DNA of 26,089 nt, from positions 1 to 26,089 of the forward strand of contig CAYUIQ010000122.1 of NCBI GenBank assembly GCA_964444795.1. Direction: 5' to 3'. The stretch is from JABMRP01 sp964444795. GTDB taxonomy: Bacteria; Planctomycetota; Planctomycetia; Pirellulales; Thermoguttaceae. The notes below the pieces were generated by a model that saw only the letters and a program-made list of their open reading frames with translations, was not told where the DNA came from and did no database searches. Of this stretch, positions 23,163 through 26,089 are shown piece after piece. The position numbers and the translations under genes were made by a program. Numbering within the stretch: position 1 is the stretch's first letter; each line of letters starts with the position of its first letter.

Positions 23163-26089
23163 GTGAAGACTCTCCGCCTGCTACCGTTCGTCTTAATGGC
23201 CGGTCTGGCGGCGTGGCTGTTCGCCGATGCGTTGTTCGGATCCGGGATGTTCGTCTATCGCGACGCGGCGCATTACTATTATCCGCTGTTGGAGTACACG
23301 TCCGGGCAGTGGTCACTCTCGCAGGCTCCGCTGTGGAATCCGTATGAAAACCTGGGAATGCCGACCGTCGGCGACGCCACGGCCGCGCTGTTCTATCCGG
23401 GAAAACTTGTCTTCCTGCTGCCGCTCGGGTTTGCCTGGACGTACAAGATCTACATCCTCGCCCACGTGCTGCTCGCCGCGGTCCTGGCTTACATCCTCGC
23501 GCGGCAGTGGAACGCGGGCACCACGGCCGCCGGGATCTGCGCCCTTTCCTACGCCTTCTCGGGCAACGTCTTGTTCCAGTATTGCAACGTCGTATTCCTC
23601 GTCGGCGCGGCCTGGTTGCCGCTGGCCCTGTTGGCGGCCGAGCGGATGTTCTCCCGGGAAAGCCCACGCTGGGCCGTCGTCCTGGGCGTTGCGCTGGCCC
23701 TGATGACCCTCGGCGGCGATCCGCATACGGCCTACAACGCCGGTCTGGCGGCCGTCGGATACGCCGCCTGGTCGTGGTGGTGTCGGCAAAAGACAACCTC
23801 GCGTGGCCGGGCGCTGCGCGACGGCGGCTCAAGCCCCCGTGTCGGCGCGCATTTTCTGCTGTTGACATTGGCCGCGCTGACGGCCTTGGCCCTGTCGGCC
23901 GTGCAGGTCTTTCCTTCGATCGAAACGGCCCGGCGGACCAGCCGCGCCACCAGTAGCACGGCGCGCAGTATTTACGAGATTCCCACGCACGACAACGCCG
24001 TCGACGGCCTGCTCTATCGAAACGTGGAGGAAGGCTCGCACCAAGAGCAGATCTACCAGTTCAGCGTGGCCCCGTGGCGACTGGCCGAGTACGTCTGGCC
24101 GAACATTTCGGGGCGGCAGTTTCCCACCCACCGCCGCTGGCTCGACGCGATCCCGGCTGAAGGGAACACCTGGGTGCCGTCGCTCTACATGGGAATATTG
24201 CCCCTGTTACTGGCCCTTTCGGCGATGCGGTTTCGGCGCGGTCGCGATACGCGGCGGGGTTGGCTCACCTGGATGACCGTGCTGGCCGTGCTCGCTGCTT
24301 TCGGCTGGTATGGCATGGGATGGCTCGCTCAGGAGGTGGCCGGTAAGCATCTCGCCGCGCACGTCGGCGCGCCGGTCGGCGGGCCGTATTGGCTGATGAC
24401 GGTTGTCTTGCCCGGCTACGTTTACTTCCGCTATCCGGCCAAACTGTTGGTGCTGGCCGCTTTGGGGTTGAGCCTGTTGGCCGCCCGCGGTTGGGAGGAG
24501 ACGTTCGGGCACTCGGGCGTCGGCACTTCAACGCGTCGCTTGGGCCGTTGGGTCGCGGTGGTCGTAAGCATCAGTCTCGTGGAGATCTTCGCCGCGCTGG
24601 TCATGCGGCCCCGCTGGGAAGCCTGGCTTGCCGGTGCCGAACCGAACCCACTGTTCGGGCCGCTGGATACGGGGGGCGCGTTTACCGACCTGATTTGGGC
24701 GTTATCGCAAACGGCCCTGCTCGGCTGGGTCTCTTGGTGGCTGCTGCGCAGAGCCAAGATGCAGCGGCGTTGGGTCGCGCCGGTCGCCCTGCTGCTGGTG
24801 GCGGTCGATCTGGGCGTGGCCAACCGCTGGATGGTCGTCTGCGCCCCGCAAAGCCAGTGGACCGGGCCCTCGGCGGTGGCCAAGGCGCTCGATCGGGAAG
24901 ACGAAAACCGCGCCGACGACGGGCCGTACCGCGTGTATCGCCACCCGCCGTGGATACCGCCGACATGGTCCGCCACGTCCTCGCCCCAGCGACAAGCCGA
25001 CGCCATGCGCTGGGATCGCGACACGCTGTTGCCCAAGTACCCGATGCAAGCCGGGATCGCCATGGCCGAAGTCGAAACGGCCTCAATGCCGTCGGATTAC
25101 CGGGCCGTTTGGGACGCGCTTGATGAAGATCCGGCCCGTGGCGCCGCCGTGCTCGATCTGCTGGGCGTGCGATACGCGGTGCTGCCCGGTGAAGAGCAAT
25201 TGACCGAGGCGAAAAAGGGGTCAGGACCCTTTTGTGCGAAGCACCCTCCGGGCCGTTCCGGCAAAAGGGTCCTGACCCCTTTTTTCCTCGAACTCGCCCA
25301 GGGCGTGTCCCTGGAGCTGGTCCGCATCGAGCCCGGCCGATTCGTGATGGGGTCGGAACACGGTTATCCCAACGAGCGGCCCGCCCATCCGGTGGAGATC
25401 GAGAAGGCGTTCTGGATGGGACGACTGGAGATCACCAATCGGCAATACGCCTGTTTCGATCCCGCCCACGACAGCGGCCTGGAGACGGGCGAGCAGTATC
25501 AGTTCGGCGATGACGAGCGGGGGCATCTCTTGAACCGGCCCGAGCAACCGGTGGTCCGCGTCTCCTGGGATCGGGCCATGGCGTTTTGCCGGTGGCTGTC
25601 GGACAAGACAGGTAAGCCGTTTTCGTTACCGACCGAGCCCCAATGGGAATACGCCTGTCGCGCCGGCACGACGGGTCCGCTCTGGTACGGCACGACCGAC
25701 GACGACTTCAGCCGCCGGGCCAACCTGTCCGACGCCACGCACCACACGGTCGACTACCCCCATGTACCAACGGCCCTTCCTCCCTGGCGTCCGGCCGACA
25801 CACGGTTCGACGACCGCTGGCGCGTTTCGGCGCCGGCGGGTACCTTCGAGGCCAACGGTTGGGGCCTTTTCGACATGCACGGCAACGTCGCCGAGTGGAC
25901 CCGATCGGCGTATGGCCCCTACCCTGACAACGGCCGCGACAACGAACCCTCGACAGGACGCCGGACCGTACGCGGCGGTTCGTGGCTCGACCGTCCTCGC
26001 CGCGCCCGTTCGGCGTTTCGCTTACACTACGAAGCGACGCAAGGCCACGTACGACGGCGTGAAACGCATCTGGAAGGCCGACGCCACGC
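23163..26089 (+). CDS. YfhO-like membrane protein fused in frame to an FGE/SUMF1-type domain (3' end cut by window)
   Basis: One open frame of at least 975 codons that runs off the right edge. The start is taken as GTG at 23163 (MKTLRLLPFVLMAGLAAWLF); ATG 23196 is an alternative, and neither has a strong ribosome binding site. Residues 1 to about 680 resemble YfhO-type GT-C-like polytopic proteins: signal-like first helix, YRDAAHYYYPLLEY in the first external loop, PLWNPYENLG, roughly ten membrane helices, and LLGVRYAVLP near 670. YfhO homologues normally continue with more soluble sequence and a last helix; here that part is absent. Residues of about 684-707 are encoded by a REP-like palindrome pair. 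From about 710 a formylglycine-generating-enzyme-like domain follows (GVSLELVRIEPGRFVMGSE, MGRLEITNRQY, LPTEPQWEYACRAGTTGP, WGLFDMHGNVAEWT, VRGGSWLD). Where true FGE has its catalytic Cys pair this protein reads RPRRARSAFR, so enzyme activity as FGE is doubtful. Confidence 0.75.
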   Translation, partial: MKTLRLLPFVLMAGLAAWLFADALFGSGMFVYRDAAHYYYPLLEYTSGQWSLSQAPLWNPYENLGMPTVGDATAALFYPGKLVFLLPLGFAWTYKIYILAHVLLAAVLAYILARQWNAGTTAAGICALSYAFSGNVLFQYCNVVFLVGAAWLPLALLAAERMFSRESPRWAVVLGVALALMTLGGDPHTAYNAGLAAVGYAAWSWWCRQKTTSRGRALRDGGSSPRVGAHFLLLTLAALTALALSAVQVFPSIETARRTSRATSSTARSIYEIPTHDNAVDGLLYRNVEEGSHQEQIYQFSVAPWRLAEYVWPNISGRQFPTHRRWLDAIPAEGNTWVPSLYMGILPLLLALSAMRFRRGRDTRRGWLTWMTVLAVLAAFGWYGMGWLAQEVAGKHLAAHVGAPVGGPYWLMTVVLPGYVYFRYPAKLLVLAALGLSLLAARGWEETFGHSGVGTSTRRLGRWVAVVVSISLVEIFAALVMRPRWEAWLAGAEPNPLFGPLDTGGAFTDLIWALSQTALLGWVSWWLLRRAKMQRRWVAPVALLLVAVDLGVANRWMVVCAPQSQWTGPSAVAKALDREDENRADDGPYRVYRHPPWIPPTWSATSSPQRQADAMRWDRDTLLPKYPMQAGIAMAEVETASMPSDYRAVWDALDEDPARGAAVLDLLGVRYAVLPGEEQLTEAKKGSGPFCAKHPPGRSGKRVLTPFFLELAQGVSLELVRIEPGRFVMGSEHGYPNERPAHPVEIEKAFWMGRLEITNRQYACFDPAHDSGLETGEQYQFGDDERGHLLNRPEQPVVRVSWDRAMAFCRWLSDKTGKPFSLPTEPQWEYACRAGTTGPLWYGTTDDDFSRRANLSDATHHTVDYPHVPTALPPWRPADTRFDDRWRVSAPAGTFEANGWGLFDMHGNVAEWTRSAYGPYPDNGRDNEPSTGRRTVRGGSWLDRPRRARSAFRLHYEATQGHVRRRETHLEGRRH
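25212..25284. repeat. REP-like palindrome pair inside the fused gene
   Basis: The arms at 25212-25234 and 25262-25284 are exact reverse complements over 23 bases with a 27-base loop. The core GGGTCCTGACCCC is a variant of the GGTTCCTGACACC core seen at 54-72 and 5754-5774. GGGTC-CT-GACCC is itself self-complementary, so each arm can fold alone. The unit is 73 bases, not a multiple of three, yet the reading frame stays open straight through it and joins the two protein domains. Confidence 0.85.

Noticed and set aside
22603..23868. Minus-strand open frame opposite atpC and the YfhO-like gene
   Set aside because: Arg/Pro/Ser-rich shadow composition spanning two real genes and a perfect palindrome; not a plausible protein.
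24389..25123. Plus-strand frame of 244 codons inside the YfhO-like region
   Set aside because: It is out of frame with the long membrane-protein frame that starts at 23163, which has the expected hydrophobic helices and family motifs.
1..26089. CRISPR arrays, tRNA or rRNA genes, prophage or intact insertion sequences
   Set aside because: No regularly spaced direct repeats, no cloverleaf or rRNA sequence, and no complete transposase or phage gene were seen; the only mobile trace is the RAYT remnant.

Overview
The window looks like chromosomal DNA of a planctomycete, most likely of the Pirellulales type. It is GC-rich. It carries a PEP-CTERM secreted protein, a very large secreted GH92 glycosidase, a cytochrome b fused to four c-type heme domains, an F-type ATP synthase whose c and b subunits have signal peptides, a sulfatase-modifying-factor (FGE) type domain, and extragenic palindromes linked to a REP-associated tyrosine transposase (RAYT). 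The lineage is an inference from this gene content; no rRNA or other marker gene is present.

Layout. (1) 1-5506, plus strand: a secreted LamG/PEP-CTERM protein, then a 1197-residue secreted GH92 alpha-mannosidase-like enzyme with an N-terminal discoidin-like domain. (2) 5507-5806: a gap holding a broken RAYT gene (only its N-terminus is left) between two inverted copies of a REP-like repeat. (3) 5807-7120, plus: an amidase-signature hydrolase. (4) 7190-14404, minus strand, read right to left: a DUF4912 protein with a DNA-binding-like N-terminus, a UVR-motif protein, ribF, an nrnA-like DHH phosphoesterase, a Rieske protein and a cytochrome b/tetraheme c fusion. The last two form a compact quinol-oxidising complex encoded by two overlapping genes. 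(5) 14405-15096: a divergent intergenic region with several strong hairpins. (6) 15097-23010, plus: a complete ATP synthase operon in the order atpZ, atpI-like, B, E, F, H, A, G, D, C. (7) 23011-23162: a perfect 30-bp inverted repeat. (8) 23163 to the right edge: one uninterrupted frame joining a YfhO-like polytopic membrane protein to an FGE/SUMF1 domain. The joint is a 73-bp REP-like palindrome pair that is itself translated.

How the genes fit together. The Rieske/cytochrome bc pair would build the ion gradient and the ATP synthase operon would spend it; they lie on opposite sides of the divergent region at 14.4-15.1 kb. The GH92 and LamG proteins belong to the extracellular, glycan-facing part of the cell. 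Most genes look like ordinary housekeeping genes.

The points most worth a second look are the RAYT remnant with its matched repeat family, the REP-bridged fusion gene, the apparent loss of one heme-b axial histidine in the cytochrome b, and the internal duplication of its diheme module. No CRISPR array, prophage, complete transposase, tRNA or rRNA gene was seen.
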